From Burkholderiaceae bacterium (GTDB lineage: Bacteria; Pseudomonadota; Gammaproteobacteria; Burkholderiales; Burkholderiaceae_C): a stretch of 53,059 nt of DNA. The first letter of the stretch is position 1. The number at the start of each line of letters is the position of its first letter. Position numbers and translations under genes: made by a program. The stretch spans positions 1 through 53,059 of the forward strand of contig JAIEMS010000017.1 of NCBI GenBank assembly GCA_019751915.1, in the 5' to 3' direction. This document shows, piece after piece, positions 18,585 to 26,832 of this stretch. The notes beneath the pieces are model-generated. The model ran no database searches and was not told the origin of the DNA. It was given only the letters and a program-made list of their open reading frames with translations.

Positions 18585-19060
18585 GTGCCCTTTGCACCCC
18601 CGACCCCAGTGCCCCCGAGGTGCACCTTGAACCGCTGGCGCTCAACCGCCTCGATGACCTGCTGACTATTGAGCAACTGGCTTACTCACACCCTTGGACG
18701 CGCGGCAACTTTATCGACTCACTCGCCAGTGGCTACCAGATTCAGTTGCTGATGGGCGGTGAGCAGCTGCTGGGGTATTTTGTTGCCATGCCCGGTGTGG
18801 ACGAGGCCCATTTGCTCAATCTCACAGTGGCCCCAGCCTTTCAGCAGCAAGGCTGGGCACGGGTGCTGCTGGATGCGCTGGCGCTATGGGCGCGTGGGTG
18901 CCAAGCCCAGTGGCTATGGCTGGAAGTACGTGCCAGCAACCTGCGCGCGCGCCACGTTTATGGGCAATATGGGTTTCAGCAGGTAGGCCAACGCAAGCGC
19001 TATTACCCTGCCAATGGCCCCGTGCGCGAAGATGCCATTGTCATGAGCTTGTCGTTATGA
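18581..19060 (+). CDS. rimI: Ribosomal-protein-alanine N-acetyltransferase
   Basis: GNAT-family acetyltransferase that acetylates the N-terminus of ribosomal protein S18 in E. coli. It has the conserved LTIEQLAYSHPWTRGNFIDSL, and the acetyl-CoA binding motif VAPAFQQQGWARVLLDAL, followed by WLEVRASNLRARHVYGQYGF. Length 159 is normal. Both ends overlap neighbours by four bases (ATGA with tsaB, TTATGA with the UDG-like gene), so the three are probably translated in a coupled fashion. Confidence 0.95.
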   Translation: MSALCTPDPSAPEVHLEPLALNRLDDLLTIEQLAYSHPWTRGNFIDSLASGYQIQLLMGGEQLLGYFVAMPGVDEAHLLNLTVAPAFQQQGWARVLLDALALWARGCQAQWLWLEVRASNLRARHVYGQYGFQQVGQRKRYYPANGPVREDAIVMSLSL

Positions 19061-19836
19061 GTCTGGACTTAGATGCCCGCCAGCGCGCCATGCTGGAAGA
19101 AATGGGGGTGCGTATTTGGTGGCCCAATCAGGCACTGGCAACTCCCACAACCGCGAACGCAGCCTCGGAAAATGCCACAGCCCCCGGCACCGCAACCGAG
19201 ACGGGCAATGCCCGACACGCACCACAGCACACGCAGCGCCCGACAGCCGCATCCAGCACAAGGCCAGCCCAGCCCATTCGCTCGGCCACACCAGCGCCTG
19301 TCACCGCAGCCAACACAGCAGGGATAAACACCGCTGCGGGACTGGTACTGCACCCGCCACAAGCGCTGTACCCCGAAGCTGACCCGCAACCAATGCACCC
19401 CGGGCAAGGCGCTACATGGCTGATCGTGACCCAAGGACAACCTGATGTCGACCCACTGGCAGGCGATGCCGGATTGCTGCTGCACAACATGCTGCACGCC
19501 TTGGGGCTAGGCCAGCATCCACGGGTATTTTTGAGCAAGGTAGGCACACAAGCCCCCGATGCACCACCGGCCCCAACGTGCGCACAGGCACTGGCCCAAG
19601 CCAGCGCCAACCTCCAGCCCAACATCGTGCTGGTGATGGGCCGAATGGCCGCGCGCGCGGTACTCGGGCGCAGTGACCCACTGGGGCAACTGCGCGCACA
19701 GCCGCACACCGTAGCGGGCCAACCCGCCATCGTGACCTACGAAGCACCCTACTTGTTGCGCGCACCACAGGCCAAGCCAGCAGCTTGGGCCGATTTATGC
19801 CGTGCCCTGACGCTGGCACGCATGCCACCAAGGTAA
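19057..19836 (+). CDS. Uracil-DNA glycosylase superfamily-like protein, divergent
   Basis: A conserved N-terminal tag (RQRAMLEEMGVRIW) is followed by a Pro/Ala/Thr-rich linker (about residues 27-105) and a C-terminal domain resembling family 4 UDGs: GDAGLLLHNMLHALGL matches GxAGxLLxxML, NIVLVMGRMAARAVLG matches the helix after the core strand, and VTYEAPYLLRAPQAKPAAWADL matches the VTxHPAYLLR region. The usual GEAPG motif reads VTQGQPDVD, the HPA segment reads EAP, and the four Fe-S cysteines of family 4 are absent. It may be inactive or re-purposed. Placement after rimI is, from memory, common in Burkholderiales. Confidence 0.72.
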   Translation: MSLDLDARQRAMLEEMGVRIWWPNQALATPTTANAASENATAPGTATETGNARHAPQHTQRPTAASSTRPAQPIRSATPAPVTAANTAGINTAAGLVLHPPQALYPEADPQPMHPGQGATWLIVTQGQPDVDPLAGDAGLLLHNMLHALGLGQHPRVFLSKVGTQAPDAPPAPTCAQALAQASANLQPNIVLVMGRMAARAVLGRSDPLGQLRAQPHTVAGQPAIVTYEAPYLLRAPQAKPAAWADLCRALTLARMPPR

Positions 19837-19859
19837 AAAACCAAACGCCCCGTCGCAAA

Positions 19860-19894
19860 AACGCCCAGCACCATCATGCACGGTGCTGGGCGTT
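19860..19894 (-). terminator. Terminator downstream of the FIST-like gene
   Basis: A 13-bp perfect stem AACGCCCAGCACC/GGTGCTGGGCGTT with a nine-base loop is followed on the minus strand directly by TTTTTG. On the plus strand the T run comes only after six more bases, so it serves the minus-strand operon best and may also stop the tsaB-rimI transcript. Confidence 0.88.
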
Positions 19895-19921
19895 GGCAGC
19901 TTTTTGAAAGAGCGGTGCAAA

Positions 19922-20905
19922 TTACTGCAATCGAACCATTACCATGGTTTGATTGAGCAATTGGTAGGCGATTTCACCAAAGGTAATGGGGCCTTCGACA
20001 CCACCAATGGCTTTACCTTCAAGATCGCCAAACAAGAAATTCAAAATACAGTTACAAGACAAAACAACGCCTTGATTGTCAATATCTTTGAGTTTTTCGC
20101 GGAAAGTGGCGGCATAGTCACCTACTGGCTTGGCAAATTTATAATCTACCTCGGTAAATACGGGGGCATACAAAGCCACTTTACCACCGGCCTCGCCAAC
20201 ATTCTGCAAAGAGACATTGACATTGGCACCACCAAAATCACCGACCAACGGCAAGGTACCATGCTCTAATCCATTCTTCCGAATGTATTCTGCAAAGTTT
20301 ACCTTAACGCCATTGACTTCACATTCATCCACTTCAAAACTGGTTTCGTTGAAGCGCAGAACGTCGCCGTCACCCGGATCAAACAAATTGACAATTTCTA
20401 AAGTAGCCAATTTATCTTCAGGTAGCTTGACATAAGCTACCACGGCCCGGTCTTCAAACTTCTCGGCTGTACGCCCATCGTAAACCTTAGGTGTCACAGC
20501 ACCCAATTGCGATAAGTGAACCCCAGAAATCCAACCTACTGTAGGCTTCAAAAAAGCGTCTTCGTAATTGGCGGCTTCGGCTGCAAATTTCTTGTGAGAG
20601 GTGCTACCAGCAGGAATAATGGTCAGACTAAAACCATTATCGGGTGCGTTGCCTGCAATTCCATACAGATCGTCTGGCCCATAACTGGAAACACTCACAA
20701 CACCCAAGGCGGATAAATCGGTTACAAAAACCTGATCGTCATTAACAACTACACCGCCAGTGGAAACCATAAAATAAGGAATCGTCCCACCAATCCAGTT
20801 ACCGGCAGGAAGTTTGTCCAATGCAGATTCTGGGCCAGCAAAACTGAGAGCAGCCCCACTTTTAATCAATTCAATAGCCGATTGAACAGTAATAAGTTGA
20901 TTCAT
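19922..20905 (-). CDS. FIST-domain-like protein of unknown function (DUF6976-like)
   Basis: A 327-residue protein with no signal peptide or membrane helix, so probably cytoplasmic. The C-terminal third has the layout of FIST_C sensor domains: a VNGVKVNFAEYI element, LPLVGDFGGANVNVS, a hydrophobic strand GKVALYAPV, a Cys-containing strand VVLSCNCILNFLFG and a final GPITFGEIAYQLLNQTMV, comparable to the FIST ending GEI...N.T. The N-terminal half contains GNWIGGTIPYFM. I recall the name DUF6976 for such proteins but cannot confirm it. FIST domains are thought to bind small ligands such as amino acids. Codon use is markedly more AT-rich than neighbours. It follows the 71-residue gene by nine bases. 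Confidence 0.72.
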   Translation of the reverse strand: MNQLITVQSAIELIKSGAALSFAGPESALDKLPAGNWIGGTIPYFMVSTGGVVVNDDQVFVTDLSALGVVSVSSYGPDDLYGIAGNAPDNGFSLTIIPAGSTSHKKFAAEAANYEDAFLKPTVGWISGVHLSQLGAVTPKVYDGRTAEKFEDRAVVAYVKLPEDKLATLEIVNLFDPGDGDVLRFNETSFEVDECEVNGVKVNFAEYIRKNGLEHGTLPLVGDFGGANVNVSLQNVGEAGGKVALYAPVFTEVDYKFAKPVGDYAATFREKLKDIDNQGVVLSCNCILNFLFGDLEGKAIGGVEGPITFGEIAYQLLNQTMVMVRLQ

Positions 20906-20914
20906 TTTTATCTT

Positions 20915-21130
20915 TCAGAGTGTTGACAGTTGCTGAATTTCTGCTTCCAAGGTTCGCTCCCACTTGACAAAGTAAGCGTAAATCTCAGCCGACTTGGTTG
21001 CAACAGAATCAGTACTCCGATCCAAACGCTTACCCATGAGCTGAATCCCAAGCTGATTGGTTTTTAATTTAGAAAAACCACCACTGGCAAGTTTTTGCCA
21101 GCAAGGATGATTTTGAGAAGGAATAGCCAT
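20915..21130 (-). CDS. 71-residue hypothetical protein, partner of the FIST-like gene
   Basis: A strong ribosome binding site (AAGGAG, seven bases before the ATG) supports translation. The protein is soluble, begins MAIPSQNHPCWQKLASG, carries a basic middle part (KLKTNQLGIQLMGKRLDRS) and ends in a helix of mixed charge (EIYAYFVKWERTLEAEIQQL) that could form a coiled coil. I do not recognise a family. It is AT-rich like the following gene and is probably the first cistron of a two-gene operon. Confidence 0.75.
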   Translation of the reverse strand: MAIPSQNHPCWQKLASGGFSKLKTNQLGIQLMGKRLDRSTDSVATKSAEIYAYFVKWERTLEAEIQQLSTL

Positions 21131-21186
21131 TAAGAGTCTCCTTTTATATTACACAAAATTTATATGCCACTCAAAATTCAACCACA

Positions 21187-21192
21187 ATTATA
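21187..21192 (-). promoter_or_regulatory. -10 box of the FIST-like operon
   Basis: A perfect TATAAT on the minus strand, 57 bases upstream of the first ATG. The expected -35 position holds only a poor match (TGAGTT at 17 bases), so the promoter may need an activator. Confidence 0.5.
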
Positions 21193-21338
21193 ATGCGATT
21201 AAGACAAACAACTCACACAAAAATCGGGGTCAGATTAAATTTATCCAGCCCGATGGGCTGCCATCCTTTTCGGCGCAGCCTCCCACCGGGCACACCAAGG
21301 CCCGTAGCCCCCTCTGCCATGCGCCTGTCACAGCCCGG

Positions 21339-21347
21339 TGCGATAAT
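21339..21347 (+). promoter_or_regulatory. Extended -10 promoter candidate for corA
   Basis: TGCGATAAT fits the extended -10 pattern TGn plus hexamer. No good -35 is visible 16-18 bases upstream. It would give a leader of about 125 bases before the corA ATG. Confidence 0.4.
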
Positions 21348-21401
21348 TTGGCGATCGCGTTTTTGTAGAAAGCGTCCCATGGAAACCTATCCCAGTCGAT
21401 A

Positions 21402-21437
21402 GCTTTCAGCTCCCAGGCCAGGGCCGGGGCTGAAAGC
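21402..21437 (+). promoter_or_regulatory. Stem-loop in the corA leader
   Basis: A perfect 9-bp inverted repeat GCTTTCAGC/GCTGAAAGC encloses 18 bases that can extend the stem by a G-T and two G-C pairs. It ends 41 bases before the start codon and is not followed by T residues, so it is not a simple terminator. A regulatory role is inference. Confidence 0.45.
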
Positions 21438-21478
21438 GCCCCTCTTTGCCACCGGCCTTCAAAATCAGGGAGTAAGCC

Positions 21479-22465
21479 ATGCTCAACATCTTCACACTTG
21501 CCAACGGACGACTCTTTCAAGAAGAGATCGAATCGCTCGAAGAGCTGTCCAAATTTCGCCCGATCTGGGTCGATCTCGAATCACCGACCGTCGACGAAAA
21601 GCGCTGGGTCTCGCAGTATTACGGTCTGTCGATTCCCGAAGACGCGATGGACGAAGACATCGAAGAATCGGCCCGTTTTTACGAAGAAGACAACGGCGAG
21701 CTGCACATTCGCAGCGACTTTTTGATTGATGACCACGATCAGCCGCGCTCGGTGCGGGTGGCTTTTATCCTCAACCTCACCAACCCCGACCTGCGCAGCA
21801 AGGGCGTGCTGTTCTCGATCCACGATGAGGATATTCCGGTGTTTCGCTTGCTGCGCCTGCGCGCGCGCCGCGCTCCGGGCCTGATTGAAGATGCCCGCGA
21901 GGTGCTGCTCAAGCTGTTTGATGCCGATGCCGAATATTCCGCCGACACCCTCGAAGGCATCTACGACGATCTGGAAAAAGTCAGCACCCAAGTGCTGGCC
22001 GGCGACGTGACCGATGCCCGCGCTGGCGAGGTGCTCGGGGCCATTGCCCGCCAAGAAGACTTGAACGGACGCATCCGGCGCAACGTGATGGACACGCGCC
22101 GGGCCGTCAGCTTCATGATGCGCAGCAAAATGCTCAACGCCGAGCAGTTTGAAGAAGCGCGGCAAATTCTGCGCGACATCGAGTCGCTTGACAGCCACAC
22201 GGCCTTTTTATTCGACAAGATCAACTTCTTGATGGACGCGACCGTGGGTTTTATCAACATCAACCAGAACAAAATCATCAAGATTTTCTCGGTTGCCAGC
22301 GTAGCGCTGCTGCCACCGACATTGATTGCCAGCATCTACGGCATGAATTTTCAGCACATGCCCGAGTTGTCGCAGGAGTGGGGCTACCCCTACGCACTCC
22401 TGCTGATGGCCGCCAGCGCCGTCGGCCCCATGTGGTACTTTCGCAAGCGCGGCTGGCTCAAATAA
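21479..22465 (+). CDS. corA: Magnesium/cobalt transporter CorA
   Basis: Homopentameric divalent cation channel of the inner membrane. The large cytoplasmic N-terminal domain is followed by two C-terminal helices, with the diagnostic GMN in SIYGMNFQHMPEL at the end of the first and a short basic tail (FRKRGWLK). Length 328 is normal. The start has GGGAG upstream. The leader contains a stem-loop that could be involved in ion-responsive control. Confidence 0.96.
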   Translation: MLNIFTLANGRLFQEEIESLEELSKFRPIWVDLESPTVDEKRWVSQYYGLSIPEDAMDEDIEESARFYEEDNGELHIRSDFLIDDHDQPRSVRVAFILNLTNPDLRSKGVLFSIHDEDIPVFRLLRLRARRAPGLIEDAREVLLKLFDADAEYSADTLEGIYDDLEKVSTQVLAGDVTDARAGEVLGAIARQEDLNGRIRRNVMDTRRAVSFMMRSKMLNAEQFEEARQILRDIESLDSHTAFLFDKINFLMDATVGFININQNKIIKIFSVASVALLPPTLIASIYGMNFQHMPELSQEWGYPYALLLMAASAVGPMWYFRKRGWLK

Positions 22466-22478
22466 CGCTTCTTTCAAG

Positions 22479-22537
22479 GCAAATTGGCCTCTAGCCCTTG
22501 CCTACCAAGGGCCAATAGCTATTGATTAGATAGCAAT
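22479..22537 (+). repeat. Dispersed repeat copy between corA and the IOR gene
   Basis: It reads AATTGGCCTCTAGCCCTTG, then CAATAGCTATTGATTAGATAGCAA, a near-complete intergenic copy beginning about 14 bases after the corA stop. Confidence 0.82.
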
Positions 22538-22690
22538 CTAAGGCCATTTAATAGCCGCCTGAGCACAAAGCTGCCTATCGGGCCTACACTTTGCCAAGCG
22601 CTTGGCGTTGGTGTATGCCCAGTCCAAGCGCGCCACGCAGCGAGGCGGCCTTGCGAAGCGGCCCGTTGCACCCGCTCAGGAGACAACGCC

Positions 22691-25600
22691 ATGCCCGACT
22701 CTTCGCCCGCGCAGAACCTTCCTGCGCCCCACAGCGCCCATCTGGACGACAAATACACCCTCGAACAGGGCCGCGCCTTTATGAGCGGCGTTCAAGCACT
22801 GGTGCGCCTGCCGATGCTGCAACGCCAGCGCGACGCGGCGGCGGGCCTGAACACCGCAGGCTTTATCAGCGGCTACCGGGGCAGCCCACTGGGCACCTAC
22901 GACCAAGCCTTGTGGGCGGCGCAAAAACACCTTGCAGCGCAGCACATCGTGTTCCAGCCGGGGGTGAACGAAGAACTCGGTGCCACCGCCGTTTGGGGCA
23001 CCCAGCAGCTTGATTTGTACCCACAGAGCCAAAAGTACGACGGGGTTTTTGGCATCTGGTACGGCAAAGGGCCGGGCGTAGATCGGTGCCCGGACGTATT
23101 CAAGCACGCCAACATGGCGGGCACGGCCCGTCACGGCGGCGTGATTGCTATTGCTGGCGACGACCACATCAGCAAAAGCAGCACCGCACCGCACCAGAGC
23201 GACCACATTTTCAAGGCCTGCGGTACGCCGGTATTTTTTCCGAGCAGCGTCCAAGAAATTTTGGACATGGGCCTGCACGCCTTTGCCATGAGCCGCTTTG
23301 CCGGGCTGTGGTCGGGCATGAAGACGATTCAAGAGGTGGTCGAATCGTCCAGCAGCGTATTGGTCGACGCAGACCGGGTCAAAATTGTGCTGCCCGAAGA
23401 CTTCGCCATGCCCGCCGGTGGCCTGCACATTCGCTGGCCCGACGCGCCGCTAGAGCAAGAAGCCCGGTTGATGGACTTCAAATGGTATGCCGCACTGGCC
23501 TACGTGCGTGCCAACCGGCTCAACTACAACACCATCGCTGGCCCCAACGACCGCTTTGGCATCATCGCCAGCGGCAAAGCCTACAACGACACCCGCCAAG
23601 CGCTGGTCGATTTGGGGCTGGACGATGCCACCTGCCAAGCCCAAGGCATTCGCCTGCACAAAGTCAATGTGGTTTGGCCGCTCGAAGCCAGCATTACCCG
23701 CGACTTTGCGATGGGCCTGCAAGAGATTTTGGTGGTCGAAGAAAAGCGCCAAGTCATCGAATACCAGCTCAAAGAGGAGCTTTACAACTGGCGTGACGAT
23801 GTACGCCCCAACGTATTGGGCAAATTTGACGAACCCGAGGGCGACTACTCGGGCGGCGAATGGTCGATGCCCAACCCCAGCCAAAACCAACTGCTGCGCT
23901 CCAAAGCCGACCTCTCGCCCGCCATCATTGCCCGCGCCATTGCCAAGCGCCTGAAAAAACTCGGTGTACCGCCCGAAATTGCCGCGCGCATGGACGCACG
24001 CTTGGCAGTTTTACAAGCCAAAGAGCGGGCACTAAACCCCGCCAGCACCGCAGCCACTGGGGAGCGCACCCCGTGGTTTTGCAGCGGCTGCCCACACAAC
24101 ACCAGCACCCGTGTGCCCGAAGGCTCGCGCGCCGTGGCCGGGATTGGTTGCCACTACATGACGGTGTGGATGAACCGTTCCACCAGCACCTTCACCCAAA
24201 TGGGCGGCGAGGGCGTAACGTGGATCGGCCAAGCGCCATTTACCAAAGAAGCCCATGTATTTGCCAACTTGGGCGATGGCACCTACTTTCACAGCGGCCT
24301 GCTGGCGATTCGCCAGAGCATTGCCGCAGGCGTGAACATCACCTACAAAATTCTTTACAACGATGCCGTCGCCATGACCGGCGGCCAGCGGGTCGGTGAG
24401 CGCCCCGAGGGGCACTCGGTGCTGCAAATCGTGCAAAGCGTCCAATCTGAGGGGGCAGCGCAAATTGCCATCGTGAGCGACGAACCCGAAAAATACGAAG
24501 GCATCTCCTTGGCCGAGGGAGTCACCGTTCACCACCGCGACGGACTCGACCACCTGCAACGCCAGTTGCGCGAGGTCAAAGGTTGCACGGTGCTGATTTA
24601 CGACCAAACCTGTGCCACCGAAAAGCGCCGCCGCCGCAAACGCGGCACTTTGGCAACGCCCGACAAAATCGTTCTTATCAACGAACAGGTGTGCGAGGGC
24701 TGCGGCGACTGCTCGGCCCAGTCCAACTGCTTGAGCGTCGAACCCATCGAAACCCCTTTGGGCCGCAAACGCCGTATCAACCAAAGTAGCTGCAACAAAG
24801 ACTACACGTGCCTGAACGGGTTTTGCCCCAGCTTTGTCACCATTGAAGGCGGTAAGCTCAAGAAGCCCCCAGCACCATCCCAAGGCAGCGCGGGCCGTGG
24901 GGCCAACCTGCCTGCCCTGCCCGAACCCACCTTGCCCGCTGCCGAGACCGCTTGGGGCATCGTGGTCGGCGGGGTCGGTGGCACCGGCGTTATCACCATT
25001 GGCTCGCTGCTGGGCATGGCCGCCCACTTAGACGGCAAAGGCGTGGTCACGCAAGATTCGGCAGGCTTGGCACAAAAGGGTGGGGCCACTTGGAGCCACA
25101 TCCAAATCGCGCAGCAACAAAGCGCCATCTACAGCACCAAGGTCGATATTGCCAAGGCTGATTTGGTCATTGGCTGCGATGCCATCGTTACGGCCCAAGC
25201 GACCACCTTGGCGGTGATGCAGCCGGGGCGCACCTTTGTGGTGCTGAACTCGCACAGCGCACCCACAGCCGCTTTTGTGCACCAACCCGATTGGCAGTTT
25301 CCAGCCACCCCATGCCAAACGGCGCTGGAAGCGGCGGTCGGGGCCGATCAGGTCGAGAGCTTTGATGCCGAACAAGTGGCGGTACAACTGCTGGGCGACA
25401 GCATCTACACCAACCCACTGCTGCTGGGCTACGCTTGGCAAAAGGGCCGGGTACCGCTGTCGCACGCGGCCCTGATGCAAGCGATGGTGCTCAACGGCGT
25501 GCAGATCGAGAACAACCAAGCCGCATTTGAGTGGGGACGGCGCTGCGCCGACCATTTGGCAGCAGTGCGGGCACAGATGGCACCCGAGCAAACCATCGAG

Positions 25601-26248
25601 TTTGTCAAAAAACCGCCGCTGGCCCAACTCATTACCGAGCGGGTCGCGTTTTTGACCGACTACCAAAATGCCGCCTATGCGGCCCAATACCAAACCTTTG
25701 TCGAGAAGGTGCAGGCCGCTGAAGCCGCACTGGGCCACGGCACCCGCCTCAGCGAAACAGTAGCGCGCTATCTGTTCAAACTCATGGCCTACAAGGATGA
25801 GTACGAGGTGGCACGGCTGCACACCGACCCCGCTTTTACCGCCAAAATTGCCAGCCTGTTTGAGGGCGACTATCGCATCATTCACCATCTGGCCCCCCCC
25901 GTTCTGGCCCACCTGAATGACCGTGGCATCGCCGACAAAGAATCTTATGGCCCGTGGATGCACCGCGCGCTGCACTGGCTGGCAAAGCTCAAGGGCTTGC
26001 GCGGCACCGCACTGGACATTTTTGGCCGCAGCGCCGAACGCCAAACCGAGCGTGCGCTGATCGTGCAATACCGCGCCTGCATCGAAGAACTGCTAGGCCA
26101 ACTAAGCACCGAGCGGCTGGCACTGGCGCTCGAGATTGCCGCCATCCCCGAAGGCATCCGAGGCTATGGACACATTAAGCAACGCCACTTGCTGGCCGCG
26201 CAGGCCCGCTGGGACAGCTTGATGGCGCAATGGCACCAGTTTGGATAA
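22691..26248 (+). CDS. iorAB: Indolepyruvate ferredoxin oxidoreductase, fused subunits
   Basis: A 1185-residue fusion of TPP-, iron-sulphur- and gamma-type domains that oxidatively decarboxylates aryl pyruvates (from aromatic amino acids) to acyl-CoA. In order: N-terminal pyrimidine-binding region (GFISGYRGSPLGTYD, about 57-71), TPP-binding core (FCSGCPHNTSTRVPEG at about 460; ANLGDGTYFHSG), a 4Fe-4S segment (CEGCGDCSAQSNC) with further Cys pairs, then the gamma domain (GGVGGTGVITIGSLLGMAAH, about 760) and a C-terminal helical region. The start ATG at 22691 is near AGGAGA. It appears monocistronic. Confidence 0.93.
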   Translation: MPDSSPAQNLPAPHSAHLDDKYTLEQGRAFMSGVQALVRLPMLQRQRDAAAGLNTAGFISGYRGSPLGTYDQALWAAQKHLAAQHIVFQPGVNEELGATAVWGTQQLDLYPQSQKYDGVFGIWYGKGPGVDRCPDVFKHANMAGTARHGGVIAIAGDDHISKSSTAPHQSDHIFKACGTPVFFPSSVQEILDMGLHAFAMSRFAGLWSGMKTIQEVVESSSSVLVDADRVKIVLPEDFAMPAGGLHIRWPDAPLEQEARLMDFKWYAALAYVRANRLNYNTIAGPNDRFGIIASGKAYNDTRQALVDLGLDDATCQAQGIRLHKVNVVWPLEASITRDFAMGLQEILVVEEKRQVIEYQLKEELYNWRDDVRPNVLGKFDEPEGDYSGGEWSMPNPSQNQLLRSKADLSPAIIARAIAKRLKKLGVPPEIAARMDARLAVLQAKERALNPASTAATGERTPWFCSGCPHNTSTRVPEGSRAVAGIGCHYMTVWMNRSTSTFTQMGGEGVTWIGQAPFTKEAHVFANLGDGTYFHSGLLAIRQSIAAGVNITYKILYNDAVAMTGGQRVGERPEGHSVLQIVQSVQSEGAAQIAIVSDEPEKYEGISLAEGVTVHHRDGLDHLQRQLREVKGCTVLIYDQTCATEKRRRRKRGTLATPDKIVLINEQVCEGCGDCSAQSNCLSVEPIETPLGRKRRINQSSCNKDYTCLNGFCPSFVTIEGGKLKKPPAPSQGSAGRGANLPALPEPTLPAAETAWGIVVGGVGGTGVITIGSLLGMAAHLDGKGVVTQDSAGLAQKGGATWSHIQIAQQQSAIYSTKVDIAKADLVIGCDAIVTAQATTLAVMQPGRTFVVLNSHSAPTAAFVHQPDWQFPATPCQTALEAAVGADQVESFDAEQVAVQLLGDSIYTNPLLLGYAWQKGRVPLSHAALMQAMVLNGVQIENNQAAFEWGRRCADHLAAVRAQMAPEQTIEFVKKPPLAQLITERVAFLTDYQNAAYAAQYQTFVEKVQAAEAALGHGTRLSETVARYLFKLMAYKDEYEVARLHTDPAFTAKIASLFEGDYRIIHHLAPPVLAHLNDRGIADKESYGPWMHRALHWLAKLKGLRGTALDIFGRSAERQTERALIVQYRACIEELLGQLSTERLALALEIAAIPEGIRGYGHIKQRHLLAAQARWDSLMAQWHQFG

Positions 26249-26417
26249 GGCGAGCTAAGAAGCAATCTCGGCCAACACCAGCGAGTGCTCGGGTTTTCGG
26301 CGGCAGGGCCAATGCAGGCTGCCGCATACAATGCGCCGTCGCCCCGTCGGGCGGGTGCCTTGGTGCCCGTTGGTGATGGGTTTGCCCCGTTTGACTCTCT
26401 GTTGTGGAGCCTTTTTC

Positions 26418-26753
26418 GTGTTCATTTCTTCTGCTTTTGCCCAGACCGCCCCTGCCGCTGCCGCTGCGGGCGGCGACATGATGTCCACACTCACCGGCAT
26501 GCTGCCGATGGTGCTGATGTTCGTGGTGCTTTACTTTGTCATGATTCGGCCCCAAATGCGGCGTCAAAAAGAACACCGCGCCCTGATTGAAGCTTTGACC
26601 AAAGGCGACGAGGTGGTCATCGGTGGCGGCCTGCTGGGCAAGGTCACGCGCCTGAACGGCGAATACATGCACATTGAAGTCGCCTCCGGCGTTGAAGTGC
26701 AAGTGCAACGCGCCGCTGTCGCGCTGGTGCTGCCCAAGGGCACCATCAAATAA
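26418..26753 (+). CDS. yajC: Preprotein translocase subunit YajC
   Basis: Small accessory protein of the SecDF-YajC membrane complex. One membrane helix (MLPMVLMFVVLYFVMIRPQMRR, about residues 25-46) with the diagnostic MIRPQxRRxKEH is followed by a cytoplasmic domain (KGDEVVIGGGLLGKV). I chose the GTG at 26418 (read as MFISSAFAQ), with GGAG ten bases upstream, giving the usual 111 residues; an ATG at 26331 would add 29 odd residues. In many bacteria queA-tgt precede yajC; here the IOR gene does. Confidence 0.94.
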   Translation: MFISSAFAQTAPAAAAAGGDMMSTLTGMLPMVLMFVVLYFVMIRPQMRRQKEHRALIEALTKGDEVVIGGGLLGKVTRLNGEYMHIEVASGVEVQVQRAAVALVLPKGTIK

Positions 26754-26832
26754 ACCGCTCTTTTTTGCTCTTTCCGCAGGCAGTGGCGCGCAAGCGGCTG
26801 CCTGTTTCCATTTTCCGTGAGGTTAAAGCGCG

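Larger units (their letters stand above)
21131..21478. other. Divergent non-coding region: island promoter and corA leader
   Basis: 348 bases without a credible gene. The left part (to about 21243) is AT-rich and holds the promoter of the minus-strand two-gene operon; the right part is GC-rich and holds the corA promoter and leader. At 21219-21243 the sequence reads AAAATCGGGGTCAGATTAAA and onward, a motif I associate with repeats beside RAYT/IS200-type transposases. A hairpin CAGCCC-GAT-GGGCTG is at 21245-21259. Confidence 0.6.

Noticed and set aside
25028-26068. A 346-codon minus-strand frame opposite the IOR gene
   Set aside because: Shadow of a strongly identified 1185-residue protein; no motif of its own.
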